Part shown: positions 33,934-44,346 of the stretch, piece after piece
Layout of the letters: every line of letters starts with the position of its first letter
How positions within the stretch are numbered: the first letter of the stretch is position 1
Source of the DNA: Trichomonas vaginalis G3
Taxonomy: Eukaryota; Parabasalia; Trichomonadida; Trichomonadidae
NCBI RefSeq assembly: GCF_026262505.1
Contig: NC_067204.1
Span: forward strand, 8,155,797-8,219,796
Length of the DNA stretch: 64,000 nt
Direction: 5' to 3'
Translations under genes and position numbers: made by a program
The notes under the pieces: model-generated
Seen by the model: only the letters and a program-made list of their open reading frames with translations
Told to the model about the DNA's origin: nothing
Databases searched by the model: none

Positions 33934-36900
33934 ATGCCACGTAAGCTACGTAAGAATATACGTAAGAGGAAGGGAGCATTGAAACATCCAATAGTAAAAC
34001 TGACACCACAACAAAAATTGCAACAACAAATGCTGAATGACCCCACTATGTTGCAACAAATGTCAAGCAACCCTATGCTTTTAAACCGAGTTATTGGTGC
34101 ACAGAGTGGAGGTTTAAGAGCGGCACTTTTAGCGAAAATGGCAGGCTATGGTGGAGCTGCAGACGGAACAGCTTATAACCCTCAAAGTCAAATGAATTTG
34201 AGTTCACTCAAAAATCAAATATCAGATGTCAAAAAGTCAAACATAGACATACAGAAGCAAATAAGTGAAAACGAAAAGAAACTAGAATATGACAGACACA
34301 CAAAGAAACTCAATGAGTTAAACGTAGAGAAAAAGAAGAAGAAGAACAACTGAAAGAACTAAGTACAGAGGAATATGCGAAAAAAGTGTCAGAAAAAGCA
34401 GCAGAAGTAGCAAAAATGGAACAAGATGTTATAAATTTTGAAAAACCATACTACTCATATAAAGTACTGAAAGATGAAGAGATAAAACAAAAAGCCCTGA
34501 AGACATATATGGATAGCGATGAGTATAAAAAAGAAGTTGAAGCAAATGTAAAGGCAGAAAAACTTTTACAGTTGCAAAACCAAACCGTACAGTATGAAAA
34601 CTTAGCACAAGAAAGTAAAATAACGACGCAGCCATGCAAAAGGCAATGAAAAGCGCAGAATATATAAAAGCTAACAATGACTGGTTAGATGCCCAAGCAA
34701 CGCCAAAGCAGCCCAACTTATAGGGTCAATAAGGACAAAAATACAAGCGGATTGAAGACAGTTCAAATGAAGCTTTAATGAATGCTGACTTTAAGAACGC
34801 CTTCAAAGCTCTTCATAGTAAGGTGAAACAAGTGAACGACTTCTCATTGGAAAGAAACTGAAGTCTGAAGGTTTCGACAAAGAGTTAAGAGAAGTAGCAC
34901 AAAATATGACGAAAATAAACAGATGCAGCAACGAGACAGGCAGTTCAAAGTGCCTATGACGCCGTTAGAGCAACTGTTGTGAAAGTCAAGAAAAAGAGTT
35001 ACAACAGACCAAAACAGACCTAGTAAATGCTTTCTTAAAAACGAAAAGTCAGGTAGGACACTATGCTGCAGATGGAACATATGTGCAGCTGGTGGAACTT
35101 ATAAACCAGCTGGTGAACTTATATACTAGCTAGTGGAATTTATATACCACCAAACCCTCCAAGAGAAGCACCTGCACCAGGACTACCTAAAACATTTACA
35201 TCGTCACATGGACATAGACACAGGCATGCACCAAAACCAGCACAACAACCAACACAACAACCAACACAACAACAACAACCAGCACAACAACCACCTCCAC
35301 AACCAGCACAACAACCACCTCCACAACCAGCACAGCAACCAACAGTTCAAAACACTGCACCACCTCCACAACCAACAGTTCAAAACCCTGCACAACAACA
35401 ACCACAAACAGAGCAAGGACATAAAAGAAGTAGAGAACAAGGAAACCAAGAATTCTTAAAAATGCTAAAGGAAAAATATGGTTACCCAGATACTATTGAC
35501 TTTAGTGACAGATATAAAGAAGCTATTAGAAAGTTCAAGGAAGAAAATACTGACCCGAACCTATTTAGCTTTATGGCTCAGCATAAAATCGGATATAATT
35601 TCAAACCTGGAAAATACAAGCTCGCTAAGGGATATGATTTAATAGCATATCGTCCAAATGACATGACTGAATTTACTCCGAGATATTTTATGTCAGAGAT
35701 AAATGACAATTCAACTCTCTTCATGAAACGCGTAAAAAATAGAGACGGAACGAAAGAAGAAAGGCTTATGAATGCAGATGACTTAAATAGGGAACTTGTT
35801 AAAAACGGTCTCGGAATATATGAAATGCCAGCAGATGAGGTACAAGAAACTCCACAGGAAGAAGTTCAGATACAACCAGACATGGAAGAAATAGTTCAGC
35901 AACAACAGCTAGAAGAGCCTGAAGGAAACGAACAAGTCCCTCCTTTGGAAACTAACTTCACAGAACTAGATGAAGATTTGGAACAGCCGAAAAATCTTGA
36001 CCCTCAACAAGAGTATGAGGTGAATATGGAATCTTTCCAAGAGTCTAAAAAAAATTCGGCTGACATAGTAGAAGAATATCGAAAAATGTTTGCCGACATA
36101 CAAAAGACTCCAACACCAGATGAAAATATTCAGCATAGAATGGAAGTACTGAAAGAAAATGTACACAAATACAACAACCCTTTTACTTACGACCATATAA
36201 CGTTCAATCTTTGGCTGAACTCGGTGAAAATAAAAGGTTAAATTTCAACAAAACATATAGAAATGAAACATTGTTTAAAGTTCATTCAGAACCTAACCAA
36301 TATGGAAACAAACCTACTTTTGTTTCTGCAGACTATGGAACTACAATGAGATGGGGTCATAAAGCAAATCCGGATAGGTGGTTCATAAACTTACAACCAC
36401 AATTCCAAGAAGTTGTAGACGCAATGGAAGTCAATGGTGAACCAGATATAGCTGGTATTTTCAGCGCGGCTTTAATGCCATTGAAAGATATGAAAGATGC
36501 AGATATTTTGGACCAGTATGAAATGAACATGGCTGATGGAAATATAACACCTGACGTTCTAAAACATTTATCTCAAAGAACTACACAGAACCATAGAGAT
36601 GGTATATTTGGTGAAGAGTTTAGAAAGAAAGTTAGGGAGACAGAAGGAAGAGAACCTATTGTACATGACCTTGCAAACGAAAGTTTGCAAAATGTCATAA
36701 AAACTTACTTTGCAGACAATGAAATGAGAAGGGATGAATATTTAAGAAAACTCAAATGGACAGTACCAAATGAAATGTTAGTATTGAAAAACATGTTCCT
36801 TGACAAAATAAAACCAACTACAGAAATAAATGACGCAAGACTGAAACATTGGGTAAAAGCTTTCCCATTCACAAAAGATATTGTTGGTAACATGGAAAGA

Positions 36901-37323
36901 AAACCAGATTGGCTACAAAAACATATATTTGGAAACGAGCTTATTCCATATGGACAAGCTCTGTTTGAAGAGCTTGAACCGGAAACTCAGGAAAGAGTCA
37001 TGCAAACAATACGTGAAGACTCAAATACAAACTATGACAAACTCTTTCTAGGATATAGGGTACCTGAGATGGGCGACCAGAGCCCAAAGGCAAAAAGGAC
37101 ATGGGAAATTTACAACATACTAGGTGAACATGAGGCAAAGATGCAACAACTTGAAGCAGAGGGCAAGTTACCAAAGAAGAAGAGAAGAGTAGAACAAAGT
37201 GAAAGTAGTGAAGAAGTAACTTCATCTAGTGAAAGTAGTGGCAATGAAGGAAAAAGAAGAGTTAAAAACTCAGCCAGGAAGAAAGTAAAGCGTGGTCCAC
37301 GTGGGTTCTATTATGACATATAA
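33934..37323 (+). pseudogene. large Maverick structural-type gene, decayed
   Basis: A long coding region upstream of the capsid gene, in about half a dozen open pieces. It opens with a very basic segment (MPRKLRKNIRKRKGALKHP), then has Gln/Met-rich helices, a coiled-coil Lys/Glu stretch, a Pro/Gln repeat tract near 35230-35410 (PAQQPPPQPAQQ type) and a C-terminal part with a serine/glutamate tail and a basic end (RRVKNSARKKVKRGPRGF). I do not recognise a fold. Length, position next to the capsid gene and composition suggest a large virion core or scaffold protein. Confidence 0.5.
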
Positions 37324-37355
37324 ATCCAACTATTCTATATTTTTACCCATATGAA

Positions 37356-38964
37356 ATGTACGCCGCTCAGAATATAACGCCAACAGTTTTGGATGCCATG
37401 AACGGAAACGTTTTCCGAATGGTATAACGAATGCGACAATGCCATTAGAAGGTCAGAAATAGTTCCTGGAACTTACGAATATACAACTGCTGTTTCTTAT
37501 GGAAACGTAGGTGAGTTTGGAGAAGGTTCTTCAACAACAGTAGATATTGCATGCGACAGGTTTCACATTATTTCTATTGACAACTCATTCTTATACGTGG
37601 AACAAGACATTGAAATAAAACCTTCTGCCAGGTTGTCTGACAAGAAAGGTTGCAATGGAATTTTCTATGTCGGATACCAATATGCTCCAGAAGTTTTCAT
37701 GGGATATAAGATATATTCTAACTCTGACTTAGTTCAAACAGTAACATGGGCAAACTATGAATGGTTCGCTTTGAGAAACTCAGTACAACCACAAGCTAGA
37801 GAACAAACAGACCAGTATGCAACATTGAGAAAATAAGAAGACTTGACCCTAACGTTCCAGGAGTTTTATGTTAACCTTTCTGGACAAACTGCAGCAGCAG
37901 TAACCAAAGTAAAACTGAAACTTAGAGTTCCTTTGTCATCTTTCCTCATCTTCAGGTTTTTAAGATACTTGCCAAACTGGGCAGGAAAAATTTCTATCGA
38001 ACTTACTCCAAGCAAAAATAACTTAGTCATTGCACCAACACAAGACCCATTCACTCTTACAGAAGTAGTGGGAACAAATAAAATGTCATTCGCCGACTTT
38101 TGCAAAACAAAGTTGACTTAGACTTTGGTTTCTCAAACCTCAACACTGAAGTAAACTATTATTTCAATGCTGCTGGAGATGCTTGGGACCCATAGTTAAG
38201 TTCACATGCGAAAAGTTTGAATGCAAGAGAATAGAAAGCAGACTTGCAGTCTATATGTTGGACCCAGATATTTCAAATGCTTTAGCTGCCAAATATATTG
38301 CAGTTCCACTTATGTTCCCTATACACCAAATATCTGTCAAAAGACTTTGCAGGTGAGTTGGAAACCAAAGTGCTGACCCAGGTGCAAGAACAGATATTGC
38401 CTTAACAACTGCAATGAAACATGCAGATACTATGTTTGTACTGTTCAGACGAACTATAAATGACTATTCTTGTTTCTACAACCCCGGTATTAAATATCAT
38501 ATAAACATAGATGGCAAATATTATCCAAGAGAAGAATATTCTACAGTTGAGGATATGAGGTCATACAACTTGACATTAGATGCTATGAACTTTAACAACA
38601 ACTTCACAACAACCATAACCCTGAAATGCAAAGTTCTATTATGCCATATGTGAAAGTATGGACTCATACAGGAGGTCAAAAAACTCAATATACAAATGGA
38701 GACCGTTCAAACTTTTGGCTTGGCATTCCATTTGCTGACTCAGAAGACTTTATGGGTGGTATTTCAACTGTTGGTACTGTACAAATACAATATACTGGTG
38801 ACAGAGACGGTCCAGATGAACTGAGAGCAAAGAAGTTTACAAAACCAATAGCACTTTTCACGGAAGATGCTCTTTTGAAGATTCGTTCGATGAAACCTGC
38901 TGGGGCTCCTCAGATTGGCATAACGACAGCTTCCATCGAGCAGATTTTGGCAGCAGGTCAGTAA
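37356..38964 (+). pseudogene. Maverick B major capsid protein, decayed
   Basis: The region is in several open pieces, about five breaks. The stretch near 37910-38000 reads KLKLRVPLSSFLIFRFLRYL and AGKISIELTP, clearly related to the FKLRLRIPVRRFLPLEAIRF and AGNIQLKVKF of the whole capsid protein at 6366-7940. The position, size and DPDIS-type segment in the middle also fit. So both elements had the same kind of double-jelly-roll capsid, but this copy is dead. Confidence 0.75.
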
Positions 38965-39276
38965 GTTGTTCTTGAACTGACTTCTCTCCGTCAAATATTG
39001 ACAGTACGCCAGTTTTGACATAAATTGTATTATAAACTTACCTTTAGAAATATCTGTAAGTTTTGAAGTTATATTTTTGTCTGCTTCAAGAACTTTCACC
39101 ATTTCAGTTATACCAACTTTCTTTGCTTTATGAAAATATTTTGGTTCAGCAAAGACTGCTATTCTATAACATTTTCCATTGTTTGTGTAAAGAACTATTC
39201 TGTCAATGTATTTGTATTGTTTGTGTGTGTAAACTTTGTTCTGCTTCAATTCGAAGAGATACTCGAATACGTCCAT
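38764..39276 (-). CDS. hypothetical Maverick protein, up to 170 aa
   Basis: The minus-strand frame starts MDVFEYLFELKQNKVYTHKQ and reads well to about KGKFIIQFMSKLAYCQYL. The later part runs antisense into the capsid gene, with a cysteine-rich, less protein-like sequence, so the original gene probably ended near 38970. It is divergent from the 39295 gene (18 bases between the two ATGs). Function unknown; the core has short beta strands (DRIVLYTNNGKCYRIAVFAE). Confidence 0.4.
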   Translation of the reverse strand: MDVFEYLFELKQNKVYTHKQYKYIDRIVLYTNNGKCYRIAVFAEPKYFHKAKKVGITEMVKVLEADKNITSKLTDISKGKFIIQFMSKLAYCQYLTERSQFKNNLLTCCQNLLDGSCRYANLRSPSRFHRTNLQKSIFREKCYWFCKLLCSQFIWTVSVTSILYLYSTNS

Positions 39277-39294
39277 CTTTTTATTCTAAGTAAA

Positions 39295-39876
39295 ATGTCA
39301 TTTCCGAAAAATAGAAGCGTGAGTGTTTCAAAAGGTTTAATGGCGGTGGCAGATGTGAAGTTAAATTCACCAACTCAAACAAACAGTCAAAGTGTTGTTG
39401 TCAATGTCAAAGACAGAGATGTTGAAGTGGGGAAACCATACGAAGACCAAGATGGTATAACAATAGTTCCTGTAAAAGAACAACCAACATACCCTGAAGT
39501 TAGCAGAGACTTAAGTTCTGTTGCAGATATTCGAAACGACTACCAACAACTGAAAGACAAACTTCAAACTCAGGAGAAGATTTGTCAAGCTTTAGGTATA
39601 ATGTTAAACTTGGTCGAACACAACCCTGTAAAAGTGAACTCATATGTCATTGCACCTCATGAAGTTTTGAAAGAACTATTGAAACTTTTGACAGAGGCAG
39701 ACGATATAAACATCAAAGAAATAGAACCCGACGTTAGTTGCTGTGGTGTTTCATATAATGTCATTGACAAGATATACGTTATGAAAGGAGGTGAAACGTT
39801 GAACTTAAAATATAGTTTCCCAGACGTTATAAAAATATTTGACGACCACAACATTTCATTAAAATTTATTTGCTAA
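39295..39876 (+). CDS. hypothetical Maverick protein, 193 aa
   Basis: Whole frame from ATG 39295 (MSFPKNRSVSVSKGLMAVAD). It has an N-terminal Ser/Val-rich part, a central coiled coil (NDYQQLKDKLQTQEKICQAL, residues ~82-101) and a C-terminal part with two cysteines (DVSCCGVSYNVIDKIYVMKG). It overlaps nothing and is followed after four bases by the next gene, so the two are probably expressed together. A virion-associated role is inferred from the neighbours only. Confidence 0.5.
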   Translation: MSFPKNRSVSVSKGLMAVADVKLNSPTQTNSQSVVVNVKDRDVEVGKPYEDQDGITIVPVKEQPTYPEVSRDLSSVADIRNDYQQLKDKLQTQEKICQALGIMLNLVEHNPVKVNSYVIAPHEVLKELLKLLTEADDINIKEIEPDVSCCGVSYNVIDKIYVMKGGETLNLKYSFPDVIKIFDDHNISLKFIC

Positions 39877-39880
39877 GTAA

Positions 39881-40678
39881 ATGGCAGAAGACACAATGGT
39901 TTATACTATTACGACTAAAAACCCTGAGTCATATAATTCTATAACAACAAACTTACAAAGTCCTCAAGGACGATATTGTAAACTAACCTTAAACACAATG
40001 ACGACTAAAGCCTGTTTTGCTCTTTTGACACCAGAAGATTTTATTGTTGTGAATGGTAAAAAATACTCCTTTGAAGATACTTACTCAGATATACCACCAA
40101 CAGGTTTTGTTGACTTATTTAATACTTTAAGGACGAGTGTAACATGTGCTGCAACTAGAGCAGGTTTCATTATGTTTGGATGTCCGACTGAGTTTACTAT
40201 AAACAATATGAGCTATAATACAAAACTTATTTCTGGTTTTTACTACCAACAGTTTCCTATAACAGGAAAAGGTGTCATACAAGGAATGTCTATTCCATTG
40301 ACTTTAAGTACACCTATTTTATATATTGTTTCAAACTTAGGTTCAAAGTGCTATTCGAATGTCGACAGAAACTACTATGACCAAAAGATACTCATGCGTA
40401 TAAACAATACTTTCTCTGCTGGTTTGCCTATTGTTCATTCGAATGCAGAATTTTCAACCTTAGTGAACTCAAACACTTTGGCAAGTATAACGTTGACATT
40501 AGTTGACGCAAACTTTGTTCCTGTAAAACTTTTATGTCCTATGTATTTGTCAATGACGGCAGAAAGTTTCGAATTGGAAGATGCAACTGGTGAAAGTATT
40601 GTATTACAAGAACAACTTCAACAACAAATAGCTCAAGAACAACAAATGCAACAAATGCAACAAATAGCTCAAGAATAA
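39881..40678 (+). CDS. minor capsid/penton-like protein, 265 aa
   Basis: Whole frame. The protein is rich in beta strands, and its C-terminal part, SITLTLVDANFVPVKLLCPM then YLSMTAESFEL, matches the closing strands seen in Polinton penton proteins (pattern: [VI]-x-L-x-D-x-x-x-x-x-[VI]-x-L...W/Y-x-[FL]-x-L). After it comes a Gln/Met repeat tail (QQQMQQMQQIAQE type). The assignment to a single-jelly-roll minor capsid protein is inferred from this pattern and from the place next to capsid genes. Confidence 0.55.
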   Translation: MAEDTMVYTITTKNPESYNSITTNLQSPQGRYCKLTLNTMTTKACFALLTPEDFIVVNGKKYSFEDTYSDIPPTGFVDLFNTLRTSVTCAATRAGFIMFGCPTEFTINNMSYNTKLISGFYYQQFPITGKGVIQGMSIPLTLSTPILYIVSNLGSKCYSNVDRNYYDQKILMRINNTFSAGLPIVHSNAEFSTLVNSNTLASITLTLVDANFVPVKLLCPMYLSMTAESFELEDATGESIVLQEQLQQQIAQEQQMQQMQQIAQE

Positions 40679-40707
40679 AAAAAAATATTTTTTTTATTTT
40701 TATAAAA

Positions 40708-41939
40708 ATGTACAGAATAGATGTTTCAGATTTTTATGACTTCCAAACATTCAGAAATATGTGTCCATTTCGAGACTATAACAAAGCAGTCGAGAATTTG
40801 AAACGTTTAGTCATTTATGTCGACTCTGCCCCAGAATGTTATGTTATGAAAGAATGGGATGTAGTCTTTAACAAACCTAAAGCGACAATAGTTTCAGAAC
40901 AAGAATGTAAACAGAAACTTAAGAAAATAAAAGTCGTACAAGTTGGAATGAAGATGTTAGATGCTTGGGATATCTTATTGTCAAAGTTAGAAGATTTTTC
41001 AGTTCGTGGTATAAAGTTTTATACACCTTCTCCAAACTTCTATTCTATCTTCACTGGATATAAATACGAACAAGTAGAATGGAAAGAAAATGTTATAGAA
41101 GCTTGGTTAGACCATGTCAAAGAAATTATATGCAATGGAAACGAAAAGGTTATGAGTATATCTTATGTTGGTTTGCAAACATCTTACAACATCCAAGTGC
41201 TAAAATGAAACTGCTCTCATTATAATTGGAAAACAAGGAACAGGTAAGAACACATTCTTTACAGATATCTTATGCAAACTGTTAGAAGGTTATTCGAATC
41301 CGAATATGACAAACTTAGAAAACATCTGCGGTAAATTTAACTCTTCAATAGAGAATATGAAACTTATAGTATGTAACGAACTTCAAAGTATAGATACAAC
41401 AAAAGTTTTGAACTCAGATGCTTTGAAGAGTCTTATAACAGACAAAGTTGGAGTTGTTGAAAGAAATATAAAGACCAAAGAGTTTGTGAAAATGTTGCAA
41501 ACTTCATTATGGTTTCAAACAATGCTGTTCCGATGAAGTTAGAAAGTTCTGACAGAAGATATGTAGTTGTCAGAACGTCAGATTCTCATATGCAAGATAC
41601 AGAATATTTTGACGACTTAGCAGAAACTTTGACATCTGACTTTTACAACCACTTGTTCTCATATTTATGACATTAGATATTTCAAAGTTCAATCCAAGAC
41701 AAATTCCACATACCGAAGAGAGACAAACATTGTTAGAAGCAAACAAGAGTGTATATGAACTGTTCATAGATGAAACTGACTTTGAGTGTTTAGATGAAAG
41801 GTCATTGTACGATTCGTATAAACAATATTGTCAAGAGTATGGTTATATGACAGCGTCTAAACGAACATTCTTGGCAAATGTCAAAAGTCTTTTAGACGTA
41901 CAGAATGGTGTATATACAAAGAAAAATTTTTCTGAGTAA
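40708..41939 (+). pseudogene. superfamily 3 helicase (D5-like), interrupted
   Basis: The region has about three open pieces. The N-terminal piece (from 40708, MYRIDVSDFYDFQTFRNMCP) is of unknown fold. Further on is the Walker A GKQGTGKNTFF near 41230 and, after a NLENICGKFNSSIENMKLIV stretch with the acidic strand end IVCNELQSID (Walker B-like), the sensor region (SNNAVPMKLESSDRRYVVV), as in poxvirus D5 and NCLDV superfamily 3 helicases. The C-terminal piece (MTLDISKFNPRQIPHTEERQ, then LYDSYKQYCQEYGYMTASKR) looks like a winged-helix tail of that family. It would load or unwind DNA for replication, a task that in Maverick A falls to the polymerase. Confidence 0.7.
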
Positions 41940-41975
41940 ATTTAAAAAAAAATATTTTTTTATCCGATAGAAAAG

Positions 41976-42395
41976 ATGACGAAATTCATCTCAGTAAACA
42001 AGTACATGTCAGGACTTAAAGAAGAACTAGACCCATTCACATATTTGAATGTTTACTTCTACCATTTTGAAAAGTCTTCATTCAGCAAAGTTTGGAACAT
42101 CGAACCAGTTAAGTTTGCTATTGTGACTAAAAATGGTGCGAAATTTGAAGACTTAGACATAGAAGGTTTGTTAACAGTCAAAGAAAGTTTTGACAGAAGG
42201 TTCTCAAACCTTAAAGAAGGCAAAGCATACAAACTTGTTATACCTTATGAACCAAAGAAAGCAGACGACTATGAATATTATGAGTCTAAAGTTGTAGAAG
42301 TTCAAGGTAAATTGGGTAAAAAGATTTTAGAGTCTAAGCCAGTGTTTACTCCTAAAGAGGAAGAGAACATTGACATTGACCCAGAAATGTTCTAA
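41976..42395 (+). CDS. hypothetical Maverick protein, 139 aa
   Basis: Whole frame starting MTKFISVNKYMSGLKEELDP. A compact alpha/beta protein with a beta-rich middle (PVKFAIVTKNGAKFEDLDIE, then KAYKLVIPYEPKKADDYEYY) and an acidic tail EEENIDIDPEMF. The acidic C-terminus after a beta domain is the layout of single-strand DNA-binding proteins, and it follows the helicase gene by 36 bases, so that role is plausible but unproven. A similar acidic end is found in the interrupted gene at 288-760 of Maverick A. Confidence 0.45.
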   Translation: MTKFISVNKYMSGLKEELDPFTYLNVYFYHFEKSSFSKVWNIEPVKFAIVTKNGAKFEDLDIEGLLTVKESFDRRFSNLKEGKAYKLVIPYEPKKADDYEYYESKVVEVQGKLGKKILESKPVFTPKEEENIDIDPEMF

Positions 42396-42411
42396 AAATA
42401 AAATTTTATTT

Positions 42412-42864
42412 TTACATGTCAAATTTCTTTTTCTCTGGAACTGGCTCTGGTTCTTTCTTCTCTTCTTCTACTTTCTTTTCTTTCTTTTCTCTCTTCTTCT
42501 TTTCTGGTGGAGTTATGTTAAACTTCTCAGAACCATATTTTTGTAAAAGTTCTTTGTCCTTTAATAGCTCATCTATTCTGTTTTCTATTTCATCTTCAAG
42601 AACAGCGCATGTGTCTTCTTTGCATTCTAAGAACTTTTGTTGGACTTCATCTTTCCAATCGGCGTCATCTCTGTCAACAAGTCTGTCATTGACAAATTTT
42701 AAGACTGCTCTGCTTAATGTTTTATGGTTCTTGTCATATTCCCAGAAACAGAACTTTAGAACAAATTCACCTTTCTTGTTTACACTATGTAAGATTTTAT
42801 GGTCGACAGATGTTTTGCTGTCGAAAAGCTTGTCTCGAATATAGATGGCGAAATCGCTAGACAT
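42412..42864 (-). CDS. hypothetical Maverick protein with basic tail, 150 aa
   Basis: Whole frame on the minus strand, convergent with the 41976 gene (16 bases apart) and divergent to the ATPase gene (36 bases between the ATGs). The N-terminal ~110 residues are mixed helix (SSDFAIYIRDKLFDSKTSVD, then EFVLKFCFWEYDKNHKTLSR). The tail is a run of Lys/Glu/Pro (PPEKKKREKKEKKVEEEKKE). No family recognised. Confidence 0.45.
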   Translation of the reverse strand: MSSDFAIYIRDKLFDSKTSVDHKILHSVNKKGEFVLKFCFWEYDKNHKTLSRAVLKFVNDRLVDRDDADWKDEVQQKFLECKEDTCAVLEDEIENRIDELLKDKELLQKYGSEKFNITPPEKKKREKKEKKVEEEKKEPEPVPEKKKFDM

Positions 42865-42900
42865 TTTCTAAAAGATAAAAATTTTAATTTTTCTAAAAAT

Positions 42901-43776
42901 ATGTTAGAAAAAAAGTTTGCTGACATTGACAAAAAATTTGAGAATGTTTTAAATAAGAACAAGAGGAAGTTGGAAAATGCTCAGATAAAACCCATACATG
43001 ACAAGTTCTTATTTGCTCAGAATGGTATAACAGGTCTAATTGCACCGCCTGGGTCGGGTAAGACTTTCACTTATCTTAAAATGGCTGCACAACAACAAGA
43101 ACTAGATGAGAAGAACCCATTCTATGAGTTAGTTGTTATTTGTAGTACTTCTGGTCAATTTGACCAAACCGTAAATTCGTTCAAAGATATTATAAAGAAG
43201 TCTAAGTTAGTATGTATAAAAGACTCTGAGTTGTTAGATTGGATAAAGAAGTACCAAAGAAGAGTTTTGAAGTACAATGCTATAAATGAGTATATAAATT
43301 CTAAGTTTAAAGACCCAAATGAGGAAATGCAGAGAATATTAGAGAAGAAACACTTCAGAAACAAACAGAAAGAGATAGAATACATTTCGAAGAAATTGCA
43401 ATCTTACGATTGGAAAACGTACCCTCACAGATGTCTTCTTATTTTAGACGACTTTGCATCTCATCCTTTGTTAAAGAATAGAGAACAAGACATGTGTCGA
43501 ATTCTTAAGAAGCTCAGACACTTTAACATCTCAGTTGTCATTTGTGTGCAGACAGCCAAGAGTTTAAGTAAGGATGTAAAGAGAATACTTACTGACATTG
43601 TACTTTTCCCCGGATTGTCCGAAGACGATTTCATGGAACTTATGAAAGAGTCCATGGCAGGTAAGTTTGACAGACATGAACTATGGGAGAAGTACAAAGT
43701 CATACAAGACCCTCATACTTCTTTCAGAATTCATATCTACGCGAACAAAGTTCAAATTGTAAAAAGTCAAGCGTAA
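42901..43776 (+). CDS. A32-like DNA packaging ATPase, 291 aa
   Basis: The FtsK/HerA-superfamily motor that pumps DNA into the capsid. It has Walker A GLIAPPGSGKT (residues ~45-55), Walker B HRCLLILDDFA (~178-188), and the downstream segment RHFNISVVICVQTAKSLSKD with the sensor glutamine, as in poxvirus A32 and Polinton ATPases. The length, about 290, is near the family mean. I take the ATG at 42901 as the start; the longer frame to 42799 would run back through the 5' end of the divergent gene. The gene looks whole. Confidence 0.85.
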   Translation: MLEKKFADIDKKFENVLNKNKRKLENAQIKPIHDKFLFAQNGITGLIAPPGSGKTFTYLKMAAQQQELDEKNPFYELVVICSTSGQFDQTVNSFKDIIKKSKLVCIKDSELLDWIKKYQRRVLKYNAINEYINSKFKDPNEEMQRILEKKHFRNKQKEIEYISKKLQSYDWKTYPHRCLLILDDFASHPLLKNREQDMCRILKKLRHFNISVVICVQTAKSLSKDVKRILTDIVLFPGLSEDDFMELMKESMAGKFDRHELWEKYKVIQDPHTSFRIHIYANKVQIVKSQA

Positions 43777-43878
43777 AAAATGTAAGTGTTTAGTCTTAGT
43801 CTGTTGTGGTGCTGGGGCTTTCGGTTCTTCTGGCTTTGGAATGGACTCGGTTGGTGGTACGTCGGACATTCGTTTGTG

Positions 43879-44059
43879 TCCTGTCGGAAGGAAGGACTTT
43901 TCCTGTCGGAAGGAAGGACTTTTCCTGTTGGAAGGAAAAATTTTTCCTGTTGGAAGGAAGAGTTCTTCCTGTCGGAAGGAAAATTTTTTCCTGTTGGAAG
44001 GAAAATTTTTTCCTGTCGGAAGGAAATTTTTTTCCTGTCGGAAGGAAAAATTTTTCCTG
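43879..44059. repeat. 22-bp tandem hairpin repeats, block 1
   Basis: About eight tandem units of ~22 bases: GGAAGGAAAA followed by TTTTTTCCTGTT (or ...CCTGTC). Each unit is a near-palindrome (AAGGAAAA with TTTTCCTT), with variants GGAAGGAAGGACTTTTCC and GGAAGGAAGAGTTCTTCC that keep the mirror (GAAGAG/CTTCTT-like). The run starts just after the ATPase gene stop (43776), after about 100 other bases. The repeat has no stop codon in any frame of either strand, so long open frames here are by-products of the repeat. Confidence 0.9.
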
Positions 44060-44118
44060 AAGTTCGACCAAAAAGTTCTCAATTTTCGAAAATTTGAATG
44101 GTTTACGGACGGACAACT

Positions 44119-44257
44119 GGAAAAATTTTTCCTGTTGGAAGGAAAATTTTTTCCTGTTGGAAGGAAAATTTTTTCCTGTTGGAAGGAAAATTTTTTCCTG
44201 TTGGAAGGAAGAGTTCTTCCTGTCGGAAGGAAATTTTTTTCCTGTCGGAAGGAAGGA
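44119..44257. repeat. 22-bp tandem hairpin repeats, block 2
   Basis: About six more units of the same kind after a 60-base unique interval (GAAGTTCGACCAAAAAGTTC and on). Most are the GGAAGGAAAA/TTTTTTCCTGTT form, with one GGAAGGAAGAGTTCTTCC variant. The order of variants parallels block 1, which suggests the two blocks came from one duplication. Confidence 0.85.
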
Positions 44258-44346
44258 CTCGGAATGCCAGAAGGATTTGACAAGCCAATTTACCATCTAA
44301 AGCTACCTGAGCCATCTGAAGTCAAGACCAAAAATAAATGGTTCAT

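Noticed and set aside
35133-35459. His/Gln-rich frame near 35.2 kb
   Set aside because: It is a shifted reading of the Pro/Gln repeat tract of the decayed structural gene and not a separate gene.
43879-44257. CRISPR-like array
   Set aside because: Units are contiguous and palindromic with no unique spacers; a eukaryotic setting also argues against it.
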